Assembly: GCA_905236785.1 (NCBI GenBank)
Contig: CAJOQC010000058.1
Location: 1 to 16,111, forward strand
From: an uncultured Selenomonadaceae bacterium
Lineage (GTDB): Bacteria; Bacillota; Negativicutes; Selenomonadales; Selenomonadaceae
Direction: 5' to 3'
Length of the DNA: 16,111 nucleotides
Of the stretch, positions 6,585-14,656 are shown in pieces. The translations under genes and the position numbers were made by a program. Numbering within the stretch: the first letter of the stretch is position 1; each line of letters begins with the position of its first letter. The notes beneath the pieces were generated by a model. The model searched no databases. It saw only the letters and a list, made by a program, of their open reading frames with translations, and was not told where the DNA came from.

Positions 6585-7799
6585 TTACTTTCGACGCATC
6601 CAAAAAGGAATGTCAATGCCAATATCCTGAGAACTGTCCGCAGGTTTTGCTTGAGGCTGCGCCGACGCAGAAGAAGATGTAGCGGGTTGCGACGGCGAAG
6701 GCGGCGATATGGGCGAAGACACATTAGGCGGCGACTGCTGCTGACGGGTGCTACCAAAGTCCGGTATGCCAAACTGGGGCATGGGCGGTATGCCAAAACC
6801 CGGGTCCGTCGAATTGTTGTCGACAACACCGACGCTGTCCGGCGAATCGAACCCGGTGGCTATAACCGTCACCGTCACCACGTCGTCCATGGCATCGTCA
6901 ATGGCCGCGCCGAAGATGATGTTCGCGTCCGGGTGAGCCGATTCTTGGATGGTCACCATGGCTTCGTTCACTTCCACCATGGTCAGTGCCTCCGCCGAGC
7001 CGGTTATGTTTAGGATTATGCCCCGCGCTCCTTGGATGCTGGTTTCAAGAAGGGGCGACGCCACCGCGCCTTTGGCGGCATCCACGGCGGCGTTTTCGCC
7101 TTTCCCGGTGCCGATGCCCATAAGAGCCGAGCCGGCGTTGCTCATCACCGATTTTACGTCGGCAAAGTCCAAATTGATAAGACCGGGCTGGGATATTAAG
7201 TCCGAAATACCCTTAACGCCTTGGCGCAACACATCGTCCGCAATGCGAAACGCTTCGGTAATGGGTGTCTTTCGATCAACCACTTGGAGCAAACGGTCGT
7301 TAGGTATGGTGATTATGGTATCGACATATTTCTTTAGGTTCTCGATGCCCATATCCCCTTTGCGGCGACGCGCCGGCCCCTCGAAGGCAAAAGGCTTCGT
7401 CACAACGCCCACGGTGAGCGCACCCACCTCGCGGGCGCACTCGGCCACCACCGGGGCAGCCCCCGTGCCGGTGCCGCCGCCCATGCCGGCGGTGATAAAC
7501 ACCATGTCCGCGTTGCGAAGAGCTTCAAGCACATCCTCGCGGCTTTCTTGCGCCGCCTGTTCGCCGATTTCCGGCTTTGCCCCCGCGCCCAAGCCGCGGG
7601 TCAGTTTTTCGCCTATCTGCATACGTTTGGGCGCAAGGGAATGAAGGAGCGCTTGGGCATCCGTGTTGACCGCGATAAAGTCAACGCCCTGCAAGCCGCT
7701 TTCTATCATTCGGTTCACGGCATTGCTGCCGCCCCCGCCCACGCCTATTACTTTTATTTTAGCGAAATGATCTGTTTCATTGTCTACAAGTTCAAACAC
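6585..7799 (-). CDS. ftsZ: Cell division protein FtsZ
   Basis: A 404-residue tubulin-like GTPase that forms the Z-ring. The N-terminal nucleotide-binding domain shows [15 protein letters not shown] and the [10 protein letters not shown] signature (about 107-116). The T7 synergy loop NLDFADV (about 209-215) supplies the catalytic aspartates to the neighbouring subunit. The core ends near residue 320. A Pro/Ser/Gln-rich disordered linker of about 75 residues follows, and then the conserved tail DIPFWMRRK, the docking peptide for partners such as FtsA, SepF and ZapA-type proteins. The start is a GTG at 7799, with GGGGG (7809-7813) nine bases upstream. It lies last but one in the division cluster and is preceded by a 234-base gap with its own promoter candidates. 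No ftsA is found immediately upstream. Confidence 0.97.
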   Translation of the reverse strand: MFELVDNETDHFAKIKVIGVGGGGSNAVNRMIESGLQGVDFIAVNTDAQALLHSLAPKRMQIGEKLTRGLGAGAKPEIGEQAAQESREDVLEALRNADMVFITAGMGGGTGTGAAPVVAECAREVGALTVGVVTKPFAFEGPARRRKGDMGIENLKKYVDTIITIPNDRLLQVVDRKTPITEAFRIADDVLRQGVKGISDLISQPGLINLDFADVKSVMSNAGSALMGIGTGKGENAAVDAAKGAVASPLLETSIQGARGIILNITGSAEALTMVEVNEAMVTIQESAHPDANIIFGAAIDDAMDDVVTVTVIATGFDSPDSVGVVDNNSTDPGFGIPPMPQFGIPDFGSTRQQQSPPNVSSPISPPSPSQPATSSSASAQPQAKPADSSQDIGIDIPFWMRRK

Positions 7800-7871
7800 A
7801 GGTCAAAACCCCCAAACAGTTTTTTGTCCGCCGATAAAAAAGATTGGATAAATCCGACAGCCAAAGTTAGG

Positions 7872-7961
7872 TATAGAATTTGAGGCAACGATGATAATGC
7901 CCCATAATGATTACAAATATATGCTATAGCATTATAGCACCATTTTTTTATAAATTCTATA
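7872..7961. repeat. Nested inverted repeats upstream of ftsZ
   Basis: TATAGAATTT (7872-7881) and AAATTCTATA (7952-7961) are perfect 10-bp inverted copies. Between them TGCTATA (7922-7928) and TATAGCA (7933-7939) form a perfect 7-bp inverted repeat around GCAT. The inner repeat overlaps the candidate -10 box of one ftsZ promoter and the outer right arm overlaps that of another. They may be operators or a looping structure; AT-rich chance symmetry is possible. Confidence 0.5.
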
Positions 7962-7984
7962 GGGCGAATAACTTTTTTTGTCGA
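7931..7984 (-). promoter_or_regulatory. Two candidate ftsZ promoters
   Basis: Upstream candidate: TCGACA (7979-7984) then 17 bases then TATAGA (7956-7961), read on the minus strand. Downstream candidate: an extended -10, TGCTATAAT (7931-7939), with only a poor -35 (TAGAAT) at 17 bases. The downstream -10 lies about 130 bases before the GTG start, leaving a long leader. The 234-base gap 7800-8033 holds no gene that I can see. Confidence 0.5.
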
Positions 7985-8033
7985 TTTTTCGCGGTTTTTT
8001 CGGCATTTCTTTCAGCAAGTTTTCATTTTTTGC

Positions 8034-8369
8034 TCATGGTTGCTTTTTCAAAACATAACGACGCAAAACCGCCATGTTCTTAAATATTCTAAAACCAAAA
8101 ACCAACAACACCGCATAATATAAATCAATGCCCAGCCTGTCGCCGACGTAAACCAAGAAAGCAGCCAACAGGGCGTTGACGAAAAAGCCGCTTATAAAAA
8201 CCGCGTTGTCAAACTTGTCGGCAGAGGCCGCCTTTAACCCGCCGAACACCGAGTCCAAGGTGGACAAAAAGGCCACGGAGAAAAATTTGGCGTAAACTGC
8301 GGGGATTATTACGGGGCTGTAAGTCCCCAAGACCAGCCCAACCAAAAAACCTACTGCGGGCAAAATCAT
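8034..8369 (-). CDS. sbp: Small basic protein family (DUF1290) membrane protein
   Basis: A 111-residue membrane protein beginning MILPAVGFLVGLVLG and ending in a basic tail (FKNMAVLRRYVLKKQP). It has about four hydrophobic stretches: near residues 2-24, 27-40, 58-75 and 79-95. This length, composition and position between a DUF881 gene and ftsZ match the Sbp family found in Bacillus and Clostridium division clusters; its biochemical role is unknown. The ATG at 8369 is preferred because it overlaps the TGA of the DUF881 gene (ATGA), with a GGAG ribosome site (8378-8381) upstream; an in-frame extension to 8429 would run inside the DUF881 gene and lacks the hydrophobic family N-terminus. Transcripts may end or weaken in the following AT-rich gap before ftsZ. 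Confidence 0.85.
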   Translation of the reverse strand: MILPAVGFLVGLVLGTYSPVIIPAVYAKFFSVAFLSTLDSVFGGLKAASADKFDNAVFISGFFVNALLAAFLVYVGDRLGIDLYYAVLLVFGFRIFKNMAVLRRYVLKKQP

Positions 8370-9079
8370 TTTGTAATCTCCTTCTTGCCGTCCGTTTCCG
8401 TCGTTTGGCGGGCGTATTCGTTTCGCCATACGCCTTTATAGGGCGGTATGTAAACATTGTCGTCGGCGGTTATGTCAAGGGCAATGCCCCACACGTTCAA
8501 GGTTTCCGCCACGCCGCCGCGCATTTTAAGGGCGTTTTCCAAGGTGTCCTTCTTGCCGATGGCGCAAATTTCAAAGGGCGCGGCGGAACGTACGTTGTTG
8601 ACGGACACCGTAGGCCCTGCGCAACGAATTTCGCTTGTGCCGATGAGCCGTTGCCCATTCACCGCCACGGCCTCCGCTCCCGCCGCCCGCAGTTCGTTTA
8701 TCACCCGCAAAAGGTCGTCGTCATGGATAACATAGAGGTTCGGGTTTTCCCCGGGCTTTGATTTTTTGCCGCTGTCGTCCATGCGGACTATTACGCCTTC
8801 GCCCACGAGGGGGGTAAGAGCGGCTTTAAGGCGCAGTTTTTCGTTTTCTTTGCCCATGTCCCCCTCGCCTGTTTGCCGCAGGTTTTCAAGCTCTTTTTTG
8901 AGGTTGTCCCGTTCTTTTTCCGTTTCAATCAAACGGTCGGCAAGTTCCTCCGCCCGCTGATACCTTACGCCCGCTTTCATGGTTTCGGTGGTTCTAAACT
9001 GCACGGCCAGCATAAAGCCCAAGACCATGCACACGCAGGCTATCGACACACTTCCTTGTTTTATGTCCTTCAGGCGCAT
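8366..9079 (-). CDS. DUF881 (YlxW-like) membrane-anchored coiled-coil protein
   Basis: A 237-residue protein with a short cytoplasmic N-terminus, one membrane helix at about residues 10-28, a strongly charged coiled coil at about 38-75, and a C-terminal DUF881 domain with LTPLVGEGVIVRMDD, VIHDDDLLRVINELRAAGAEAVAVNGQRL and a GPTVSVNN segment. DUF881 proteins (B. subtilis YlxW/YlxX type) are common between divIB and ftsZ; their function is not established, but their topology suggests an envelope scaffold. The ATG at 9079 has GAGGG about six bases upstream and begins 12 bases after the ftsQ stop. Its TGA overlaps the sbp start. Nothing unusual is seen in length. Confidence 0.88.
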   Translation of the reverse strand: MRLKDIKQGSVSIACVCMVLGFMLAVQFRTTETMKAGVRYQRAEELADRLIETEKERDNLKKELENLRQTGEGDMGKENEKLRLKAALTPLVGEGVIVRMDDSGKKSKPGENPNLYVIHDDDLLRVINELRAAGAEAVAVNGQRLIGTSEIRCAGPTVSVNNVRSAAPFEICAIGKKDTLENALKMRGGVAETLNVWGIALDITADDNVYIPPYKGVWRNEYARQTTETDGKKEITK

Positions 9080-9091
9080 AAAAATCCCTCG

Positions 9092-9826
9092 TCATTGCGC
9101 CAGTTTCACGAAAGGCGCGGTATAGTTAAAATCTATAAACTCAATGTTTCGCTTGTTTTCCGCCAAATCCTCCAAGAAATCTATGGTCAGTTTGGCCTTT
9201 TCCTCAAGCCGTTCCAATTTGCCCAAGCGAATTTGCACCCGTTTGGTGGTGTAGGCCACGATGTAGTCGGGGGATACAATGGCCACTTCGGATATTTGAT
9301 TTAACGACGGCGCGTCAAGCTGTTGCAAAAAGGTCAAAATATCCTTTATTATTTTGTCCTCCACGTCGTCGCCGATGTATTTGTCCCGCAGGGTCAGCCC
9401 CGTTATCATGGGGATGGGCATTTTCTTTAGGGTCTTATAGCTGTCGATGACCTTGCCGCGACGGTCTATATCCGCGTAGCCGTAATCCGTGGCCATGGTG
9501 GCCATGGGCGTTCGCTCTTTCACTGTGATTTTGAGGGTGTCGGGAAAGGAGCGGCGCACCGACGCTTCCTCAATCCGCAAGTCCTCGGTAATCCGCTTCG
9601 TCACCGCCACCGTGTCCATTTGAAAAAGCGGCTCGCCCAAATAAACTCCAGCTATACGCGTCACTTCGTCCTTATCAAGATAGAGGTTGCCCGTCACCGC
9701 AATTTCCCGCACGGTGAAAAGGGGCGAATAAACCACAATGCCAATAACCGCGCCAAAGGCAAAAAGAAAATAAAACATTTTCCTCAGCCTGCGGTGGCTG
9801 CGTTTTTTCGCAGGGCGGCTGCTCAC
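9092..9826 (-). CDS. ftsQ: Cell division protein FtsQ/DivIB
   Basis: A bitopic division protein that joins FtsL/DivIC-type partners and regulates septal peptidoglycan synthesis. It has a short, very basic cytoplasmic tail (RPAKKRSHRRLRK), a membrane helix at about residues 17-36, a POTRA domain at about 37-108 (FTVREIAVTGNLYLDKDEV to FPDTLKITVKERTP) and the FtsQ/DivIB beta domain to the C-terminus. The chosen start is the GTG at 9826, overlapping the ddl TGA as GTGA, with GCGGGA about eight bases upstream (244 residues). A GTG at 9862 would add 12 residues and overlap ddl by 40 bases, but has no clear ribosome site. Low sequence conservation is normal for this family; domain order and neighbours make the call secure. 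Confidence 0.9.
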   Translation of the reverse strand: MSSRPAKKRSHRRLRKMFYFLFAFGAVIGIVVYSPLFTVREIAVTGNLYLDKDEVTRIAGVYLGEPLFQMDTVAVTKRITEDLRIEEASVRRSFPDTLKITVKERTPMATMATDYGYADIDRRGKVIDSYKTLKKMPIPMITGLTLRDKYIGDDVEDKIIKDILTFLQQLDAPSLNQISEVAIVSPDYIVAYTTKRVQIRLGKLERLEEKAKLTIDFLEDLAENKRNIEFIDFNYTAPFVKLAQ

Positions 9827-10770
9827 GGAACAAATCCCGCCATAAGGAGAATTTTTTCGCACAAATCGGGGAAACTAAGCCCCATAGACCGCGCCGCATC
9901 CGGCACAAGGGAAGTTTCCGTCATCCCCGGCACGGAGTTTACCTCGATAACAAAAAGCTCCCCCGCCTCGTTCATCATCATGTCAATTCGAGCAACGCCG
10001 CGACAGCCGCAGACGGTGAAAGTTTTTTCGGCGATGCTCTTTGCTTCGGCGGTTTTTTCGTCGGAAATGGGCGCGGGGACTATGTGGGTGGATGCGCCCA
10101 CCGTGTACTTGCTCTCGTAGTCATAGCGGCCGCTAAGTGTGGTTATTTCGATAACGGGCATGGCCTTGGGGCTTTGGGTTTCGCCGTAAACCGCCACGGT
10201 AAGCTCCCGGCCTTTTATAAATTCCTCCGCCAACACGTTATCGCCGTAGGAAACGGCATCTTCGGCCGCCTTATCAAGTTCTTCGTCCTTTTCCACGATG
10301 TAAACGCCGATGCTCGAGCCTTGGGAAGCCGCCTTTATAACCACGGGGAGATTAAATTCGCGGCGAATTTCGGCGGCGATTTTTTGGGCGTCGCCCCCGC
10401 GGCCGAAAATTTTGTAACGGGGTGTGGGGATATTTTCCGCCGCAAAAACCCGTTTGGCCATTGCCTTGTCCATGGTTAAGGATGCCGCCAAAACGTCCGA
10501 GCCGGTGTAGGGAATGTCAAGCATATCCAACGTCCCCTGTAAAATTCCGTCCTCGCCGTAGCGCCCATGGAGGGCGTTAAACACCATTGCCGCGCCGCTT
10601 TTTTTGATGTCGTCGTAAAAAGTGGCTGGGTTTAGCTCCAAGCCCTCCGCATTGTAGCCTTTTTCCTTCAACGCCGCCAATATGGCCGCGCCGGAACGGC
10701 GGGACACCGCCGCCTCCGACGATGTGCCGCCCATTACGACGGTTATTTTCTTTTTGCTTACTTCGCTCAT
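9823..10770 (-). CDS. ddl: D-alanine--D-alanine ligase
   Basis: A 315-residue ATP-grasp enzyme that joins two D-alanines for the peptidoglycan stem peptide, supplying MurF. Landmarks: VVMGGTSSEAAVS at the N-terminus, FNALHGRYGEDGILQG (about 64-79), QGSSIGV (about 150-156), the omega loop SGRYDYESKYT with Lys221-Tyr222, then RIDMMM and EVNSVPGMT for metal and phosphate binding. Tyr222 corresponds to the position (Tyr216 in E. coli DdlB) that is Tyr in D-Ala-D-Ala ligases and Phe in several D-Ala-D-Lac ligases, so ordinary D-Ala-D-Ala product is expected. The ATG at 10770 overlaps the murC TGA (ATGA). Its position between murC and ftsQ fits many dcw clusters; here it fills the place where murB often sits. 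Confidence 0.96.
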   Translation of the reverse strand: MSEVSKKKITVVMGGTSSEAAVSRRSGAAILAALKEKGYNAEGLELNPATFYDDIKKSGAAMVFNALHGRYGEDGILQGTLDMLDIPYTGSDVLAASLTMDKAMAKRVFAAENIPTPRYKIFGRGGDAQKIAAEIRREFNLPVVIKAASQGSSIGVYIVEKDEELDKAAEDAVSYGDNVLAEEFIKGRELTVAVYGETQSPKAMPVIEITTLSGRYDYESKYTVGASTHIVPAPISDEKTAEAKSIAEKTFTVCGCRGVARIDMMMNEAGELFVIEVNSVPGMTETSLVPDAARSMGLSFPDLCEKILLMAGFVP

Positions 10771-12167
10771 TTACCTTTACCCCGCAACAGTTCCAAAAGT
10801 TCTTCGCCGGTTTTGTAAATATCTCCCGCGCCCATGGTGATTACCATGTCCCCTTCCTGCACGATTGACAGCAAATACTCGGCCAGCTTTTCCCGCTCCT
10901 CGATATACATGGGGAGTTTCCCGGTGAAATTTTTGATGTCACGGGGAATGGTCGTGCCGTCAATGCCGGGTATGGGGGCTTCTCCCGCCGGGTAAATGTC
11001 TGTCATAACCAATATATCCGCCGCGCCGAAGGCGGTGGCAAATTCGCTGTGCAACAGCTGGGTTCGCGAATAACGGTGGGGTTGGAAAACACAAATAAGG
11101 CGTTTGGGTTTTGTTTCCTTGGCCGCCTCCAACGTGGCGGTTATCTCCGTGGGGTGGTGAGCGTAATCGTCAATGACGCGGATGCCCTTTTCAAACCCTT
11201 TTAATTGAAACCGCCGTTTTGCGCCGTGGAAAATTTTAAGCCCCGCCGCCATGTCCTCGGTTTTTAGCCCCATGGTCAGCCCCGTCACCATCGCCGCCAA
11301 AGCGTCCAAAACATTGTGCCGCCCGGGTATGCTGAGAGTAACCCGCCCCAAATTTTCCCCGCCATGGATAACGTCAAAGGAAGTGCCTTGCCCGTCGGTT
11401 TCTATGTTGGCCGCCCTGTAGTCCGCCTCGTGTTCAATGGCGTAGGAATAATATTTGCGGTTGATGTTTTGGGCTATTTGCCGCAGGTTCTCGCTGTCAA
11501 AGCACAATACTGCGCAGCCTGTTTTTTCGTCGGTGTTTTCGATAAATTCCTTAAAGGCGGCGCGAATGTTCTCCATTGTGCCGTAATGGTCGAGGTGATC
11601 GTTTTCCACGTTGGTCACAACCGCGATATGGGGGCGGAGTTTCAAAAAAGAACCGTCGCTTTCGTCCGCCTCGCTCACCAAATATTCACCCTTGCCCAAA
11701 AGGGCGTTTGTCCCAAGGTCCGGGGATTCGCCGCCTATTATTACGGTGGGGGAAAGATTGAGGTGGTTTAGCATAACGCCAATCATTGATGTGGTGGTGG
11801 TTTTCCCATGGGCCCCCGCTACGGCGATGCCCTTTTTGGCGTTAAGCAAGGCGGCGTTTATGTCCGAACGGTGCAGTTTGGGTATGTTTAGGTCATGGGC
11901 TGCCAACACCTCCGGGTTGTCAAAAGGGATTGCGCTTGACACCACCACGGCATCCACCCCGCGCACGTTGCCGCTGCTGTGGCCTATGAACACCGTCGCC
12001 CCCAAGTCCTTCAGATGTTTTGTCATGGCGGACTCGCTTTTATCAGAGCCTGATACCTCATAGCCCATTTCAAGGAGAATTTTTGCAAGGGCGCTCATGC
12101 CTGCGCCGCCTATCCCGATGAAATGAATTTTGTTTAGCCCTTCCAATCCTTTAAGCAAATTATTCAC
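10767..12167 (-). CDS. murC: UDP-N-acetylmuramate--L-alanine ligase MurC
   Basis: Cytoplasmic ligase adding L-alanine to UDP-MurNAc with ATP. The N-terminal Rossmann domain starts IHFIGIGGAGMS. The central Mur ligase domain has the P-loop GAHGKTTTT (about 118-126) and NVENDHLDHYG. The C-terminal domain has DDYAHHPTEI and FQPHRYSRT, motifs typical of MurC. The start is uncertain: the GTG at 12167 gives about 466 residues and overlaps the murG stop by eight bases; a TTG at 12158 has better spacing from AAAGG (12169-12173) and gives MLKGLEGLNKIHF; a TTG at 12188 would extend further into murG. All give the same core. The stop overlaps the ddl start. Confidence 0.95.
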   Translation of the reverse strand: MNNLLKGLEGLNKIHFIGIGGAGMSALAKILLEMGYEVSGSDKSESAMTKHLKDLGATVFIGHSSGNVRGVDAVVVSSAIPFDNPEVLAAHDLNIPKLHRSDINAALLNAKKGIAVAGAHGKTTTTSMIGVMLNHLNLSPTVIIGGESPDLGTNALLGKGEYLVSEADESDGSFLKLRPHIAVVTNVENDHLDHYGTMENIRAAFKEFIENTDEKTGCAVLCFDSENLRQIAQNINRKYYSYAIEHEADYRAANIETDGQGTSFDVIHGGENLGRVTLSIPGRHNVLDALAAMVTGLTMGLKTEDMAAGLKIFHGAKRRFQLKGFEKGIRVIDDYAHHPTEITATLEAAKETKPKRLICVFQPHRYSRTQLLHSEFATAFGAADILVMTDIYPAGEAPIPGIDGTTIPRDIKNFTGKLPMYIEEREKLAEYLLSIVQEGDMVITMGAGDIYKTGEELLELLRGKGK

Positions 12168-13284
12168 ACCTTTCTTTTTGCGCCGCAAGCCCTATGGCCA
12201 ATTTGGCTATATCTTCCGTCGCCGCAGGTTTTCCCATGGCGCGGCTGTTTTTGGCCATGTTTGCCAAAACTTCCTCGTCGGCCATAATTTTCGTTATGGC
12301 GGCGGCCAAGAGTTCCCCCGTTAAGTCCTTGTTTAATATCATCTGCGCCGCCCCTGCTTCCGCGAGGGCGCGGGCGTTAAACTCCTGATGATTTTCCGCC
12401 GCGTAGGGGTAGGGTATAAGAACAGCCGGAACACCCCGCGCCGTAAGTTCCGCTATGCTGGTTGCACCGGCGCGGAACACCGCCAAATCCGCCATGGCAA
12501 GGGCTTGGGGCATATTGTACAGATACGGTTCTACTTTTATATGCGGGTTGTTTTCAAGGTTTACCCCTGCGTCGGCAATTCTTTTTATAATATCCTCATA
12601 TTCGGTCTTTCCCGTAACAAGGAGAATTTGCAGGTCGCTTCCCTCGGCAAAATTTTTGATGACATCCACCATGGCGCGGTTAATGCTCCTTGCGCCCCGG
12701 CTTCCCCCGGACACAAGGACAATTTTTTTCTGCGGATTAAAGCCAAAGGCTTTTATGCCATCCTCCCGTTTGGCCGAAAGAATTTCCTTTCGCACGGGGT
12801 TGCCGGTGAAAATCGTCTTTTCGGCGGGGAACTTGGCCGTTGCCTCTTGGCAGCCCACGGCGATTTTTGTCACAAACTTGGCAAGGATTTTGTTGGTGAT
12901 GCCCGCCACCACGTTTTGTTCCTGAATGAGTGTCGGCACATTCATAAGGCTGGCTGCCAAAAGCACCGGCCCTGCCGCGTAGCCCCCTGTGCCGATTGCA
13001 ATATCGGGGCGAAAGTTTTTCACTATTTGCCGCGCCTTCACCACGCTTACCATGGCTTTGGCGGCGCGAATAAAATTTTGGGCGGTGATGTGCCGCTCGA
13101 AACCTTCTATGTTTACTCCCGCGAAGGGCAAGCCCTCCTTGGGGATTATGTCCGCCTCAAGTCCCTTTTCCGTGCCGACGTACAAAAATTCCGCCGCAGG
13201 TTTTAGTTCCTTTATGGCGTTTATTATGGTCACCGCCGGATAAATATGCCCGCCGGTGCCGCCGCCCGATACGATTATTCTCAA
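12160..13284 (-). CDS. murG: Lipid II synthase: UDP-GlcNAc transferase MurG
   Basis: A 374-residue GT28 glycosyltransferase that transfers GlcNAc from UDP-GlcNAc to lipid I at the inner face of the membrane, making lipid II. The N-terminus MRIIVSGGGTGGHIYPA carries the first glycine-rich loop. IGTGGYAAGPVLLAA and VSGGSRGARSIN give the second and third. The C-terminal sugar-nucleotide site shows RAGATSIAEL and PYPYAAENHQ. The start is the TTG at 13284, giving the conserved N-terminus, with GAGG six to seven bases upstream and the murD stop four bases away. The frame is open much further upstream, but that part overlaps murD in another frame and is not MurG-like. murC overlaps its end. Confidence 0.96.
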   Translation of the reverse strand: MRIIVSGGGTGGHIYPAVTIINAIKELKPAAEFLYVGTEKGLEADIIPKEGLPFAGVNIEGFERHITAQNFIRAAKAMVSVVKARQIVKNFRPDIAIGTGGYAAGPVLLAASLMNVPTLIQEQNVVAGITNKILAKFVTKIAVGCQEATAKFPAEKTIFTGNPVRKEILSAKREDGIKAFGFNPQKKIVLVSGGSRGARSINRAMVDVIKNFAEGSDLQILLVTGKTEYEDIIKRIADAGVNLENNPHIKVEPYLYNMPQALAMADLAVFRAGATSIAELTARGVPAVLIPYPYAAENHQEFNARALAEAGAAQMILNKDLTGELLAAAITKIMADEEVLANMAKNSRAMGKPAATEDIAKLAIGLAAQKERCE

Positions 13285-13288
13285 AATT

Positions 13289-14656
13289 TTACCTCGCCAA
13301 CTCTCCCACTGCCCGCTTAAAATCGCGACCCCGTTCTTCAAAGCCGTTGTACATATCAAAACTGGCGCAAGCGGGCGACAAGAGCACAATTTGCCCCGAA
13401 TGGGCAAGTTTTTTGGCTTCTTGCACCGCCTTGTCCATGGAATAGCCCGCCTCAATGATGTTTTCGGCGGCTATGCCGGCTTTTAGAGCGTTTTCCTTGA
13501 ACCGCGCCGCCGCGTCGCCCATTAAAATCAGCGCGTCGGTTTTTTTCTTTACCAAGGCCATAAAATCCGTTAAGTCCGTGCCTTTGTCGTCCCCCCCGGC
13601 CAAAAGGATTATATGCCCGTCGAAAGTTTCAAGGGCTTTTATGGCCGAGTCGGTGTTGGTGGCCTTGCTGTCGTTGTAGTATGGCACGCCGTCTACGAGG
13701 GCGGTAAATTCGATGCGATGTTCCACGCCCTTAAAGTCCTTTAGCACCTTGGTCATTTTGGCCGGCTCTGCGCCCATGAAAAAGGCCACCGCCGCCGCCG
13801 CCAAAGCGTTTAGCACGTTATGCGCGCCTTTAATGCCAAGTTCCTTTACGCTTACAAGTTCGTAAGTTTTTCCCCCCCATTTTAAGACCAGCAGCCCGTC
13901 TTGTATAAATGCGCCTTCGGCAAGTTCTTCTTTGCCGCTAAAGTAGCATACTTGGCTTTTGGCGCGGTCTTTCATGCCCCGTGTCAATTCGTCGTCGTAG
14001 TTAAGCACCAAAAAATCTTCGGCAGTTTGGTTCATGAATATCTTTTCTTTCATAGCTTGGTACACTTCCATAGAACCATGCCGCTTGATATGGTCGGGGG
14101 TCACATTCAACACGGCGGCGACTTTGGGGTGAAAATCCGCCGCCACTTCCATTTGATAGCTTGAAATTTCCGCCACCGTTGCGCCCTTTTCCCCCACGCG
14201 CAAAACTTCTTCGGAAAGGGGAATGCCGATATTGCCCCCCACCCCCACTTTATTGAACTTTGTTTGGAGCAACAAGCCCGCCAACGTCACCGTGGTGGTT
14301 TTGCCGTTTGTCCCCGTTATGGCGGCTATGGGAGATTTTGCAAGGGCGTAGGCAAGTTCCACTTCGTTGGTAACTTTTATGCCCCGTTTTATTGCCGCTT
14401 GAGCTATGGGGACTTTTACCGGCACCACCGGGGAGAGCATAAGCATATCAACGCCGTCAAGGAGGTTTTCTTCCTGCTTGCCGAATTTTGTATTTATGCC
14501 CATGGCGCGAAGGGGGGAAAAGTCCTCGGCAAATTGCCCTTCGTCCTTTGCGTCGCTGAGGGTGACTTTCGCCCCCAAGCCCGCTGCCACCTTTGCCGCC
14601 GCCACGCCGCTTAATCCGGCGCCGATTACCAAAATATTTTTACCCGACAAATTCAC
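13289..14656 (-). CDS. murD: UDP-N-acetylmuramoylalanine--D-glutamate ligase MurD
   Basis: A 455-residue Mur ligase adding D-glutamate to UDP-MurNAc-L-Ala. The N-terminal domain has VIGAGLSGVAAAK (about 10-22). The central domain has the P-loop ITGTNGKTTT (about 113-122), then NVTPDHIKRHGSMEVY. The C-terminal domain has YNDSKATNTDS, LLAGGDDKGTD and LLSPACASFDMYNGFEERG, the last being a MurD hallmark. The start is the GTG at 14656, overlapping the mraY TGA as GTGA, with GGGAGG eight bases upstream; the frame remains open upstream inside mraY but would add an unrelated 31 residues. No ftsW/spoVE gene intervenes before murG, unlike many Firmicutes clusters. Confidence 0.96.
   Translation of the reverse strand: MNLSGKNILVIGAGLSGVAAAKVAAGLGAKVTLSDAKDEGQFAEDFSPLRAMGINTKFGKQEENLLDGVDMLMLSPVVPVKVPIAQAAIKRGIKVTNEVELAYALAKSPIAAITGTNGKTTTVTLAGLLLQTKFNKVGVGGNIGIPLSEEVLRVGEKGATVAEISSYQMEVAADFHPKVAAVLNVTPDHIKRHGSMEVYQAMKEKIFMNQTAEDFLVLNYDDELTRGMKDRAKSQVCYFSGKEELAEGAFIQDGLLVLKWGGKTYELVSVKELGIKGAHNVLNALAAAAVAFFMGAEPAKMTKVLKDFKGVEHRIEFTALVDGVPYYNDSKATNTDSAIKALETFDGHIILLAGGDDKGTDLTDFMALVKKKTDALILMGDAAARFKENALKAGIAAENIIEAGYSMDKAVQEAKKLAHSGQIVLLSPACASFDMYNGFEERGRDFKRAVGELAR

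Noticed and set aside
6949..7644. Plus-strand open frame opposite ftsZ (231 codons)
   Set aside because: Ser/Ala/Pro-rich shadow of the ftsZ codons with no supporting signals.
12388..13206. Plus-strand open frame opposite murG (272 codons)
   Set aside because: Antisense to a gene with intact MurG motifs; no recognisable domain.
13285..13455. Upstream extension of murG
   Set aside because: It overlaps the MurD C-terminal coding region; the conserved MurG N-terminus begins at the TTG at 13284.
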